Shown: positions 32,828 through 42,818 of the stretch, one piece after another | Position numbering within the stretch: the stretch's first letter is position 1 | Layout: each line of letters starts with the position of its first letter | DNA from: Nitzschia sp. pyKryTriq1 | Taxonomy: Eukaryota > Bacillariophyta > Bacillariophyceae > Bacillariales > Bacillariaceae | DNA length: 64,000 nt | NCBI GenBank assembly: GCA_956465555.1 | Contig: OY101117.1 | Span: forward strand, 1,426,001-1,490,000 | Reading direction: 5' to 3' | The notes under the pieces: generated by a model | What the model saw: only the letters and a program-made list of their open reading frames with translations | Told to the model about the DNA's origin: nothing | Databases searched by the model: none | Position numbers and translations under genes: made by a program

Positions 32828-34077
32828 CTAAGATTCCTGCATTTCCTCAACCAACTTGTAGCCATAGGGATTCGTCGATTGCCACCTCCAAGTGTCTTCG
32901 CACATGTCGTCGACGCCGAGCTCAGCCTTCCACTTGAGCAACTTTTCGGCTATTTTGGGGTCTGCGTAGACGGAGGCTACGTCACCGGGTCGACGAGGTG
33001 CCATCTTGTATGGAACCGGTTTTCCTGTTGCACGCGCCATGCCGTCAACAAGCTCAAGGACAGAAACTCCTTTCCCAGTTCCGAGGTTGACTGCAGTGCA
33101 CCCGACTTGACTGGTATACAACTTTTCCAGCGCCGCTACGTGACCTTTTGCAAGGTCGACAACATGAATGTAGTCTCTTACTCCTGTTCAAGAAATTGTC
33201 AGACAACGAGAGGCTTCAAAGGGAAGATCTTGCACTTCAAATTAAATGGTCCCTTACCTGTTCCATCTGGAGTATCATAATCATCCCCAAATACACTCAA
33301 CTCTTTCCTCCTCCCAACGCACACTTGAGCGATAAATGGCATGAGGTTGTTGGGGATTCCCTGAGGATCCTCTCCAATTTTCCCTGACTTATGGGCACCA
33401 ATGGGATTGAAGTAGCGGAGGATCAGCGTGTTCCAACTGTCATCTGATGCGTGGCAGTCTCGCAAGATTTCCTCGATAAAAAGCTTCGTCCGGCCATAAG
33501 GATTTGTGGCCTGGAGTCTCGCTTCTTCTCGCAACGGCAGAAACTCTGGCTCACCGTATACCGTCGCAGAGGAAGAAAACACGAAACGCTTGATGTTTCG
33601 GCTCCCTAGCTCTTCCAGCAAGTTGACTGTCCCTCCTACATTGCAATCATAGTACATCAAAGGTTTGGCAACCGACTCGCCCACAGCTTTCAGGCCAGCG
33701 AAATGAACGCATGAATCAATTTCTGGAAATTCGTCGAGAATCTTTTTCAAGCCAGCTTTGTCTCGAATATCGCAGTTTCGGAATTGAAGACGTTCCTTGC
33801 CACATCCTGCGAGCTCAAGAACTCGCTTTAGACTTTCTTCTGAAGAATTGTCAAGGTTGTCGACGACCACAACTTTGTACTGGTCTCCGGGAATGCTCAA
33901 AAGCTCCAAGCACGTGTGCGATCCGATATATCCAGCCCCACCAGTCACAAGGACAGTACGTTGAGTTCCAACGTTGGTGGATGCAAGGGCAAAGATGGAG
34001 GTGGCATACTGCGAAAGAATTACAAGCGCAAAAATGAATGGCCGCAGATAATTTGTTGGCAAATGCAGATTTCTCAT
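32828..34077 (-). CDS. GALE: UDP-glucose 4-epimerase (GalE)
   Basis: Exons 34077..33258 and 33180..32828 give 390 residues. After a hydrophobic leader ([20 protein letters not shown]) comes the SDR NAD-binding motif [29 protein letters not shown], and the catalytic YGRTK (Tyr-x-x-x-Lys). [20 protein letters not shown] spans the phase-1 intron (GTAAGG donor, GGAG acceptor). It interconverts UDP-glucose and UDP-galactose for polysaccharide and galactolipid synthesis. The leader is odd for a usually cytosolic enzyme and suggests an endomembrane or plastid-route form; the ALASTN motif after it does not give a clean plastid signature. The last AG used is GGAG; an upstream CAG would break the frame. 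Confidence 0.93.
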
Positions 34078-35449
34078 CTTGAACACACAATGACTGCGCA
34101 GCAACCCTGAAGATATGATGTTATGTTGCCGATGAGATTTCTATCCGTAGACAGTTAGTTCCGAAGGCTGTTACCGATATCAGTGGGGACGTCTTCATGC
34201 TCTCCTTCCAACTGGCATCTCGCTCGCCGTTATCATCTCATGTTGCCAGTTGTTTTCGCACGCTTCTCGGTTGACGTTTGTTGACACCGACACGCACTCC
34301 AAAAATCCTTACCGGAACCTGGTACCTGGTACCAGCCGTACAAGTAACGGACGTGTGAGTGAGCCTGGCAAGTACATACCGGTACAGTACAAGACTACTT
34401 GTACCGTTTGTCTGTCATCCGTATCAATAAGTAACTACAGTGACAATATGTACTGTGTAGAGATGGGCGAACACCCCAAATGAAAAATCGGAGCCTCACG
34501 TGGTTCGTCCTCGTGTGGTTTGAGTGAATTTACTATGTACTCGTACTAGTCTCTGCTCTACTCTCTCTAGTCGTAGAGTAGCTAGTATATCGTAAAGCAA
34601 TGAAAAGATTAGCAGTAGCGTGTGTATGAGTAGTCTTTGACGACTTGCAGCTCAGAAAGTCAAGAGACTACTATCGTGCAGTGATGTCTACTACTAGTAG
34701 ATTGTTACTCACTCTAGAAGGAGAGTGCTACGATCATGTCTACTACTACTAGAAGTGGACCACTCAAGTTGGTCAGAGAGTGCGGCGGCGATCATGTCTA
34801 CTACTACTACTACTAGATTAAGGACTCAAGTTGGCCAAGTATTAGTAATAGACTACTAGAGTGCGGCGATCAGGTCTACCAATCGTAGTAGATTCCTGCT
34901 CAAGTTGGCCAAGTATTATTCAATAGACCACAAGAAGAGTGCGGTGATGTCTACTACTAGTAGTAGATTATGCGATTGCGTGACAACTTGGGCCAATAGA
35001 TTACTAGAATGCGGCAAGAATGTCTGCTAGTAGTAGTAGATTATGCGATTGCGTGACGACTTGGGCCGTTTGCTCAATGTCCAACCATGACGGCAACTTC
35101 GGCGAGCTGCAAAACTAGCGAGATAAAACTTTCGAAATGCATATATCACCTTTCAAGCATAAAACGAGCTGTTCAATTTCATCATCTTGGTGGTGCTACG
35201 AGGACGGAGATACTGCTGCTACTACCGGTACTGTACATCATCAGCGAACGAGTACGCACAATAACTCATTTGTTCCTAAAAACGTCATGCAAATAACATC
35301 CATAGGGAAGAACTCAATTCGAGACAAGAATAAGGATTTACATCTATTGGTGGTAATACATCGCCTTTTCTTGTTCTCGTAGCCTATGGTGATGATTCCC
35401 AGGCGGAGGAGCGAAGGCCTATTAGATTGGAGCGTGTGGTGGCACATCT
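34078..35449. other. Intergenic region with satellite array
   Basis: About 1.4 kb between two minus-strand genes. It holds a GGTACC/TACCGGTA island at 34320-34390 and the tandem repeat array at 34686-35080. No gene found. Confidence 0.4.
34686..35080. repeat. Degenerate tandem repeat (about 53-78 bp unit, six copies)
   Basis: Units begin with GTCTAC(TAC)n or a close variant at 34686, 34738, 34796, 34874, 34949 and 35022. Each contains a CTAGTAG-type block, ACTCAAGTTGG or ACAACTTGGG, and ends with GAGTGCGGCGATCA-like sequence. Unit spacings are 52, 58, 78, 75 and 73 bases. The last two units share a different middle (ATGCGATTGCGTGAC). Confidence 0.8.
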
Positions 35450-35753
35450 CTATTTCATGGATTTAGCCATTTGTTTCAGATACTGATCCCGCTTGTCCAT
35501 ACGATAATTAAATTCGTTGGCAGGAAGACCGAGCTCTTTCGATTTCTGTGAACGAGACGGGGGAAGAGGTTAGAAAAGTGGAACGAATGATTATCATGGT
35601 CATCTAATTTGGGTCGGTTTGGTCAAACCCATTAACACATTGGTTTCCGCAACTCACCCCATAAGCAAGGTAATGGATTCCTCCAACGAGCGCCGGGGCA
35701 ACGTTGAACATTGCTCCAACAACCGCAAGGGGCGCTAGTGATTGCCAAGGCAT
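35450..35753 (-). CDS. NDUFA1-like small subunit of respiratory complex I
   Basis: A 63-residue protein from exons 35753..35658 and 35545..35450, joined by a 112-bp phase-0 intron (GTGAGT to TTCACAG). It starts MPWQSLAPLAVVGAMFNVAP, a Trp followed by one transmembrane helix, then ALVGGIHYLAYG and a charged tail ending DKRDQYLKQMAKSMK. The size, MxWxxLxPLAVxG start, single helix and Arg/Asp-rich C-terminus match NDUFA1 (MWFE), a membrane-arm supernumerary subunit of mitochondrial complex I. The call rests on similarity of pattern, so another small mitochondrial membrane protein is possible. Confidence 0.6.
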
Positions 35754-36960
35754 GTTGATGAATTATTGACACTGAACGGTTCGAAATACCACTCCCAATT
35801 GTATGGACGACGCCGTTGTGAATGTGTTGCGGTGTTGCTTGTTGCGATTACTGTACTGGTACCGGTACGTACCGGTACCTGAAGACTGATTTTTGCGCTG
35901 GCCGCCGCCGCCGCGCCGCGCTGCCACACGCACATCGTTGCTCTTTACGTACTCGTATACCGCTACCTGTAGTGCTTCAGATGCCTCTGGCGAGAGCGGG
36001 GGAAGCAGCGAAGCCATCCGGCGGAATACTCGTACGGTATGTACCTGGTACACTTGTACATGGTGTGTACCGGTACGAGGTACGTACCGGTAGGTATAGT
36101 ACCTGCGGTACCCTGTCCTGGGCATATGGCGGACAGACGCATCCTAAAGACGACTACTTTGACTCCTTTGACTCATTTTCTGTCAATCACCGGAAACTTT
36201 ATTTATTTCAACACACATCGCAAAATCCCTTTGGCGCTCGACGGAAGCTACGCAGTTTCCTTTAGAGCCCACAAACAATCCAAATACATGGAAAAATATT
36301 GTTTGTCTCATGTTATTATTGGTATGTGTTTCAGTTGGTTTTAGATGATGCAGCGTTCTGTTTTGTAAGCGTTGTGGTGGTTGACAGACGAGATGCCGTG
36401 ACAGAACAATAAATATCGCCTGACCTATGGTATTATATATCTTCACACGTATACTATAATTGGTGGGTATATGCATCCATACCATACATCAGAGGTCCAA
36501 AAAAAGAGGCACCCAGAATTCGGAGTTCTGGAAAAGCAACGAATTCTTGGGAGGAGCAAATCAAAATGTTCTGATGATATCTGGGATCGGATCGGTCGCC
36601 TTTGTGAACGTTATATTACGTTCCTTGAAGGACACACTTTATCGGCTCATGCGCGGGTCGCACCACCACGTCGTTTTGTTTTTTTGGCTAAAAATTTCAC
36701 TCACCTCCTTCATTTCCAAATCATTCCACATCATTCCACATCATTTTTTGGGAAAGAGCACACTTCTTTTGTTTCATCGAAGGCACGACATCAGAAAGGT
36801 TCTCTTCCTTCTTTCAAGCCTCTATCTCGTCTTTGTACAAGTATCTGCATCTCCCGATCAAACTAGATCACAGTCATCCCGTACTATTGCGACAGAAGCA
36901 ATCAATCAATCCCCTCCTTTATCGACTTGGACCTCGCACTCGACTACGAAAAATTCAAAA
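35754..36960. promoter_or_regulatory. 5' flank shared by NDUFA1-like and GPD genes, with palindrome island
   Basis: About 1.2 kb between divergent genes. TACCGGTA at 35860 and 35870, and a dense GTAC/TACCGGTA island at 36030-36110. A frame open from about 36460 runs into the dehydrogenase gene but uses low-complexity sequence (repeated CATTCCACAT at 36720-36745). It contains a hydrophobic stretch (VLFLLSSLYLVFVQV), so an N-terminally extended isoform cannot be excluded. Confidence 0.35.
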
Positions 36961-38229
36961 ATGGCCAACCCAATGGATGCCAACCCTCAAACTAGTGCCG
37001 AGCAACTCGATCGAGTTTGTATCATCGGTAGCGGCAATTGGGGATCCGCAATCGCCACCAAAGTCGGCCTTAATTGTGAAATGCTTCCCTATTTCGAGGA
37101 CCGCGTGAACATGTGGGTTTTCGAAGAGACGGTTGAAGTTGAAGGCGAAAGCCGCAAACTGACTGAAGTCATCAACTCTCAACACGAAAACGTCAAGTAC
37201 CTGCCTGGCATCAAGCTGCCAGAGAACGTAATTGCAGTGGCAGATCTAGCCGAAGCCTGCAGAGGCGCCACTCTCTTGATCTTCGTCCTTCCGCACCAAT
37301 TCTTGCCTCGCCTACTTCCAACCATCCGCGAAGCGTGCCACCCGTCCTGCCGAGGGGTCAGTCTTATCAAGGGGCTCGGTGAGTTACTTGATGCTGAATC
37401 ATCGACGTCACCTTGTCTCGTTCTTGTCTAACATCCCTGAATTCGATTCTCAGACTTTTGCAAGGAGACTGGTGAACCTATCCTAATATCCAAGACCATT
37501 TCTGAGGCCATGGGCCCAGATTTTGAATGTGGCGTCTTGATGGGAGCCAATGTGGCCAATGAAGTCGCCGAAGGACAGATGTGCGAATCGACCCTGGCAT
37601 CCAACTTTGGTCCTCCAGCAGACGAAATCACTCGACTCGTCTTTGACGCACCACCCAGCTTCCGAGTGCAGCATATCTCTGATGTTGCTGGTGCCGAAGC
37701 TTGTGGGGCACTCAAGAATATATTTGCCCTCGGCGCTGGGTTCGTTGACGGGCTCGGCCTGGGAAGCAACACCAAAGCAGCCCTCTTGCGAGTAGGCCTC
37801 AAGGAAATGGCCAAATTTTGCCACATGTTCTTTGACGGAGTCCGCGATGATACTTTCACGGAAAGTTGCGGCATGGCTGACTTGATCACCACATGCTACG
37901 GCGGTCGTAACCGCAAGTGCGCCGAAGCCTATGCCCGTGAACGCCTCCGGGAAAAGGACATTGTTTCGCACGACGAGAAGGAATGCGAGGCCATGTGGGC
38001 CAAGATTGAAACCGAATTGTTGAATGGGCAGAAGCTTCAAGGGACGTTGACGACGAAGGAGGCTCACGAAGTGCTGGAAAGCCAGCGCGTCTTGGGTGAC
38101 TTTCCTCTTATCAAGGCCATTCACGATATTGCTTTCAAGGGTAAGCCGGTCCGAGACATCGTGGAAGGTATCGCAGTGACCTCACGACACGCTGGCGGAC
38201 AATCCCCAACTCACCCCTCCCACCTCTAA
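36961..38229 (+). CDS. GPD1: NAD-dependent glycerol-3-phosphate dehydrogenase
   Basis: Exons 36961..37378 and 37454..38229 give 397 residues; the phase-1 intron is 75 bp. The start [20 protein letters not shown] leads directly into the NAD-binding motif [12 protein letters not shown]. Further landmarks are [25 protein letters not shown] across the splice, [32 protein letters not shown] (containing the catalytic Lys) and [16 protein letters not shown]. It reduces dihydroxyacetone phosphate to glycerol-3-phosphate for glycerolipid synthesis and redox balance. This form looks cytosolic, unless the open upstream frame supplies a leader. Confidence 0.94.
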
Positions 38230-39241
38230 TACCCATGCACGAGCAATTTGTTTGTCCTTTGTTGAGGAGTAGACACTCTGGTGTGCATCACTGTATTTTG
38301 GGTGACCCCACGAACAAATATCTGTAATATCTTTTTCCGATCCCGGTTGTATATAGTGTTCAGTATTTCTGTTTCCACAGTTATTGATATTCTACCTAAC
38401 AATTTTCTACTGTGCAACAGTAGCAAGTAGTAAGTGCAACAGAAAACATTGTTTTGCAATGTGTCGTCGTTGTTTCTAGTATACCTATGTACTGTCTAGA
38501 TAGCTATATCGTAAACGCGAAAGAAACAAAAGTCTTTGGACGACGAGGGCATCGGGTGCGACGACGATCACAGTCACGCCCAGAAGTGCTCTGTCGGAAA
38601 ACCAATTCAACAAGATGTTTCAGCGCGTGTCTGAGCAAGCGCGGGTCGATCCCTGGAGCATCACCTGCTTGATGACAGGAGAGGGCGTCTGCTTCTGTAA
38701 GTGTGGTCCCCACATCTTGTGCTCTGTCCATAACTGGAATTGTGCCTGTGTCTTCGATCCTGAGAGTCCGCTTCTCAGATCCGAAGGTCCTCTTATGATG
38801 TGGTTCCTCATTTGGCGTTTCAGAGATGGACGACGACTCGCCGCAGGACGGGCTACCGTATCCAAACCACTGTGAGCAGCTTCGTGAGATTAGATATACG
38901 GTAGCCTAAAGTAGGACCTCCGCGCAACCGGTCCTTTGTCATTATAAACGCAAAAAAAGGTCTAGTGAAACATCAAGACTAAAAGTACACTTCAGTGAGC
39001 CCATGTAGACGGCACAAGACTATCAACAGCGTCTGCCCCTGGGACCATGTTCGTATGGACTGGCGCCGAAAGCCTTGAGAGTTGATGATTCGCCTGCGGG
39101 CGCGCGACTCCGAGACGCAACAAGATTAGCGTCGGTAGCAGTAGGGATTTCAACGGCTTGTCTGTTTTCAAAGCTCGTAATAGCTTCAACTCAATTCGCA
39201 GTTCGCCATGAGGCAGCTTCTTCGGCGTAGCTGCATTCACT
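38230..39241. other. Intergenic region, nothing recognised
   Basis: About 1 kb between convergent genes. Short open frames (for example 38615-38875) are Cys-rich by chance and not supported. Confidence 0.3.
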
Positions 39242-40399
39242 TTATATTTCGCCCATTTCAGTGTCAGCGGGCATGATGAGCACATCCAAGAAACCATCGG
39301 CATCTCGTTTTGAAGCAAAGAGCGATCGATCGGCATAGGAAGACCGCCCTGAGTACACAGTAGAATGTGCAGTGGTAGTGGTGCTACCCCTTTCACTGCT
39401 ACCATACCGCGACTTTCGGAATATATCTTTCGCCTTTGTTGGTTTCCTTGGTCGGCTTGATAGACTGGCAGCAGGGTCCGAAGGTACAAAATCTCCATCC
39501 TCCTTGACCACATCTTCCCAGAATTTTTGCTCATCCTGTAGCCAAACACCCATGAACTCGTTTGTTTGGGTGGTATTTGTAGACTTTGTTCCCAAAGATT
39601 TGGTTCCATAGCTGCGCTTGGTGTGCGTGGTGCCGTGGCTGCGGGTGGATCTGCCGAAGCGAAGGGGGCTAGCGTTCGTGGTGCGCTGTTTGGACGGTGA
39701 AGTAGTACTGGAACTGTGCGGAGCGACTGTCTGTTTCCATGATTCTTCAATTTGCTCAATGGGGTCCTGTGTAACGTCGGAATAGACTCGGTTGATCCCT
39801 TCCCCTCCATATTGCTTGGCAACTTCGTCCAGTGTGTGCATGGTGATCACGCTAATACCATCGTCAAAGCTAGCATTCTTCGCTGCCTTGTCGCTTTGAG
39901 CCTGTTGAATCGTCTTCGGCGGTTCCGCAATATGCCGCTTAGGAGAAGACGCTGGGAACATACCTGGGATATCCTTGCCGTTGGTGTGCCGCGATGGCGC
40001 TTTCTCCATTCTTTGTAGCTCCATTTGCTCCCTCAAGTGTGAAACAGCTTCTTCTGCTCGTAAACGATTGTCCGCAAAGAGTGTTCGATATGCAGCATCT
40101 GGATCAGTTTTTGTCGGGGTAGACGGTTCGGGAGGAGAACTGGTCTTTTCCTTCTGTCGACTCGAATGGGGTGACACATCCTTCGTTTGAGCGGCAGGCT
40201 CTTCAGTCGGTGGGCAAGCTCCACCAGTAGTGCACGGGCCGAACATTACTCGGATGACTGACTCCAAAGATATATGCTGAGATTCCTGTTGATCATTAGA
40301 AGAGACATCTCGCGACATGACCGAAGACCACAGGTCTTTCGCCGAGTCTTCGATTTGTTCCCTCACCGATTTCGGGCTGTTGGACTGTTGTTTTCCCAT
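39242..40399 (-). CDS. Disordered Ser/Thr-rich protein of unknown function
   Basis: 385 residues from the ATG at 40399 (MGKQQSNSPKSVREQIEDSA). The protein is mostly disordered and rich in Ser, Thr, Pro and Lys. Recognisable pieces are a short coil (RLRAEEAVSHLREQMELQRM, about 115-135), an ordered-looking ISVITMHTLDEVAKQYGGEG (about 190-210), and EFMGVWLQDEQKFWEDVVKE (about 290-310). A GTKS repeat precedes the last. The first residues MGK could allow N-myristoylation. I do not recognise the family. Confidence 0.65.
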   Translation of the reverse strand: MGKQQSNSPKSVREQIEDSAKDLWSSVMSRDVSSNDQQESQHISLESVIRVMFGPCTTGGACPPTEEPAAQTKDVSPHSSRQKEKTSSPPEPSTPTKTDPDAAYRTLFADNRLRAEEAVSHLREQMELQRMEKAPSRHTNGKDIPGMFPASSPKRHIAEPPKTIQQAQSDKAAKNASFDDGISVITMHTLDEVAKQYGGEGINRVYSDVTQDPIEQIEESWKQTVAPHSSSTTSPSKQRTTNASPLRFGRSTRSHGTTHTKRSYGTKSLGTKSTNTTQTNEFMGVWLQDEQKFWEDVVKEDGDFVPSDPAASLSSRPRKPTKAKDIFRKSRYGSSERGSTTTTAHSTVYSGRSSYADRSLFASKRDADGFLDVLIMPADTEMGEI

Positions 40400-40462
40400 G
40401 GTTTCTAGCAACTTAAAACTGCACCCCACAACGATCCACAGCAACAATTACGCAACAGATCT

Positions 40463-40624
40463 ATGAGAGGACCGAGACAATACCGTATCGAAAGGATCCT
40501 CGAGATGGACGAGGAACAGATTTTGTGGCGACAACTTTTCAGCCTGATGGAAGCACACGATGCACCAGACGAGATTTTGTCAGGGAAGCGGCCGATTTCG
40601 GCACGGGCGTTGGAAGTCGTGTAA
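40463..40624 (+). CDS. Small open frame or first exon, unrecognised
   Basis: 53 codons divergent from the disordered-protein gene, reading MRGPRQYRIERILEMDEEQI, then LWRQLFSLMEAHDAP, and ending RALEVV with a stop. The composition is protein-like. A GTAAGC donor overlaps the stop (GTCGT|GTAAGC), so it could be a first exon whose continuation was not identified. Confidence 0.3.
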   Translation: MRGPRQYRIERILEMDEEQILWRQLFSLMEAHDAPDEILSGKRPISARALEVV

Positions 40625-41223
40625 GCAACTAATGTCCGGCCAGCTCGCTTGGTGGCTGGCGTTTGCTTCAGTTAGGGAAGCCAGGAATTTTCGTGTTGGA
40701 TGAACGGAAAGTACGGGAAGGTTCAGGTTTTTATTTAGTAAACAAACTTGAATAAGTATATACATATTAATTCGTGCAAAAAACTCTATGTAACTTAAAA
40801 TTTTGCAGCCAGCCAACTGAAGTTGGCATGGTACTTTTTACATCCCGCCACCATTTGAAATCGAACAAAATTCTACAGTATATTGTACCGGTACAATATC
40901 GGCATCAGAGATCAGAGCCATCTCACATTTTTGGGGGTGGGTTTGGGAAAGGGAGGACAGAGATAAAGGACAGAGCATACCAGGTATGATACTGTATGTA
41001 CTTGTTATTCAGGGTACTTGTACTGTACCGGTACGAGTAAAGACGAGCACAAAGCTTCTACATACTGATACAAAGCGGCGGGGGATGCAGTAGCAAATAG
41101 CTTTACACATAACTTTAGTTCTCTCGTAGAGAAAAGATAATTTTCAAGACTGCCAGCAAGGTCGGTAGGCTAGCCACACCGTCTGTGTTACTTGGTATCA
41201 GCGGCCATCCGCCTTGCTCCTCT
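40625..41223. other. Intergenic region with a perfect palindrome
   Basis: About 600 bp, AT-rich, with a 20-bp perfect palindrome at 40880-40899 centred on TACCGGTA. A further GTACCGGTAC lies near 41027. No gene is supported. Confidence 0.35.
40880..40899. repeat. Perfect 20-bp palindrome centred on TACCGGTA
   Basis: Each 10-base half is ATATTGTACC and its complement. It is the longest perfect extension of the TACCGGTA motif I saw in the window. Confidence 0.9.
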
Positions 41224-42300
41224 TTAGTCATCATGATAGACTTGTCGCACGTTGATGTTGATTCTGTGATTGCATAAAAAGTATTCCAAAGAAGCAGAAT
41301 CTTCGTCTGAAATATCACTTGCTTTGTAGTCAATGTCAGAGAAATGCAGTGTGGCTTCGTCCGTTGGACAGCAAGCCGATTCAGGTTGAGGCAAAGTCAC
41401 CGCGGATGGCAGAAGTCTAGCCATGCCATGATAATTGAGTCGCGAGTCGCCTCCCATGCAAAGCACGTCGCCACTTCGAATCAAGATGGAAACGACCGGC
41501 TGGTCTTCCTTCGTCTTCCCTCCTAGCAAGAATACTGCGGGTAGACCCGTACTCAAAGAAACAATAGGCCTATCCATGGCAAATTCGAGGTCGTCACGAT
41601 GACCACCCATATTCGATTTTGTCGTGTAAAAGTTGACAATGGATGCCGAAGGCACAAATGATACTTTCTGCTGACCACCGCCTTCCAGCAGCAAACTCGT
41701 TCGTGCCAATAATGTAGACAAATCTCCGACTAGCGAGGGCATTTCTGATTTGAGACTTTTGTTGTATGAACGCTCTGTCCAATCATAATGGTATCCCATG
41801 GTGGCCCAGGCAAGCTTCTTGAAGGAACGATATTTGCGTTTGCCGGAATGAATGGTTTTGCGCTTTTTCTGTGTGGACGACTCTTCCTGCTTATTTTCTT
41901 CCTTCCAGGTCTCCCACATTGTCATAGACTCATCGATTTCTTCGTTGGTCTTGGGCGGACATTGGTCGATGTTCGTCTTGTGAGGTGCTTCGCAGTATTC
42001 AGTGACGGATCGGAGTGCCAGCTCCTTTTGGATATCTTCTCCCAAGGCTTGCGGTGCAAACAAAAATCCTGGAAAGTCTCGCAGACCGAATAAAGGCCCC
42101 CTGTAGATTTTGATATCAGATGCTACATCGGGAAGCGAGATTGGGATTATGCGATCATCTTCTTTCGCTAGCCGACCGAAATCGATCCAATCCCCAAGGT
42201 CGTCGACTCGGTTCGGATTATCGCCCCACCGGCGGTGTCGAAGCTGCGCTTGTTTGAAGGGTGTGGTTTGCTCCTGCTGGCCAGCTTCAATTTTGTTCAT
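41224..42300 (-). CDS. ALKBH1-like 2-oxoglutarate/Fe(II) dioxygenase
   Basis: 358 residues, single exon. The N-terminus has FRDFPGFLF-like substrate-lid elements (FGLRDFPGFLFAPQAL) and KRKYRSFKKLAWATMGYHYD. The double-stranded beta-helix carries VNFYTTKSNMGGHRDDLEFA with HxD, then SRLNYHGMARL with the distal His and RININVRQV with the 2-oxoglutarate Arg pair. AlkB-family enzymes demethylate nucleic acids. The WATMGYHYDWTERSY and GGHRDD patterns favour the ALKBH1 branch, which acts on tRNA and mitochondrial RNA or DNA in animals. No clear targeting peptide is seen. It is divergent from the CbbY-like gene. Confidence 0.88.
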   Translation of the reverse strand: MNKIEAGQQEQTTPFKQAQLRHRRWGDNPNRVDDLGDWIDFGRLAKEDDRIIPISLPDVASDIKIYRGPLFGLRDFPGFLFAPQALGEDIQKELALRSVTEYCEAPHKTNIDQCPPKTNEEIDESMTMWETWKEENKQEESSTQKKRKTIHSGKRKYRSFKKLAWATMGYHYDWTERSYNKSLKSEMPSLVGDLSTLLARTSLLLEGGGQQKVSFVPSASIVNFYTTKSNMGGHRDDLEFAMDRPIVSLSTGLPAVFLLGGKTKEDQPVVSILIRSGDVLCMGGDSRLNYHGMARLLPSAVTLPQPESACCPTDEATLHFSDIDYKASDISDEDSASLEYFLCNHRININVRQVYHDD

Positions 42301-42818
42301 GCTGTCAGACCATCTGAGATGAAAGCTATACTCCTGGCATCGTAGAGCAGGGGAGTACGAGCAATACTTGTCGACAATGGAAAGTTATTATCATCATGCA
42401 ATGGGTTCGGAAAGGCCATCAGATCGATAGAGGGGGATGAGTGATGCGCGGTACCGGTATGCGAAACCGGTATGCGATCCAAGATCGAATGGAGGCGGTG
42501 GAGGACTACGAAATCTTTCGGGTGCCAGCCAGACTGAATATTCTCAGACGTGGATACGCAAATCGTCAGCACTTTTTCCTCCCTCCTCCGCAGCTCTCGA
42601 ACGACGTCAGTGGTCTGGGCTCCATTATTTTGTATCATTCCACATTCCACCTCTACTCGTGGAGTTAAGTTCTTCCTCTCGTCGCTCGTTGCTACGGGCT
42701 ACGGAGTGCTCCTGCACTCCACTATCCATTTCCTTCGGTATCTGCGTCGTCTTCGCACTTGTCGAATATAACGAGCAATTTCGACGGCAAAGGCTTACGG
42801 AATTCTTTTCGCGACAGA
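42301..42818. promoter_or_regulatory. Divergent promoter of AlkB-like and CbbY-like genes
   Basis: About 520 bp with TACCGGTA-like words at 42451-42475 (GTACCGGTATGCG followed by ACCGGTATGCG), a direct repeat of about 11 bases. Confidence 0.3.

Noticed and set aside
38454-38875. Short plus-strand frames between the dehydrogenase and the disordered-protein gene
   Set aside because: No start context, no recognisable domain, and composition like the surrounding non-coding DNA.
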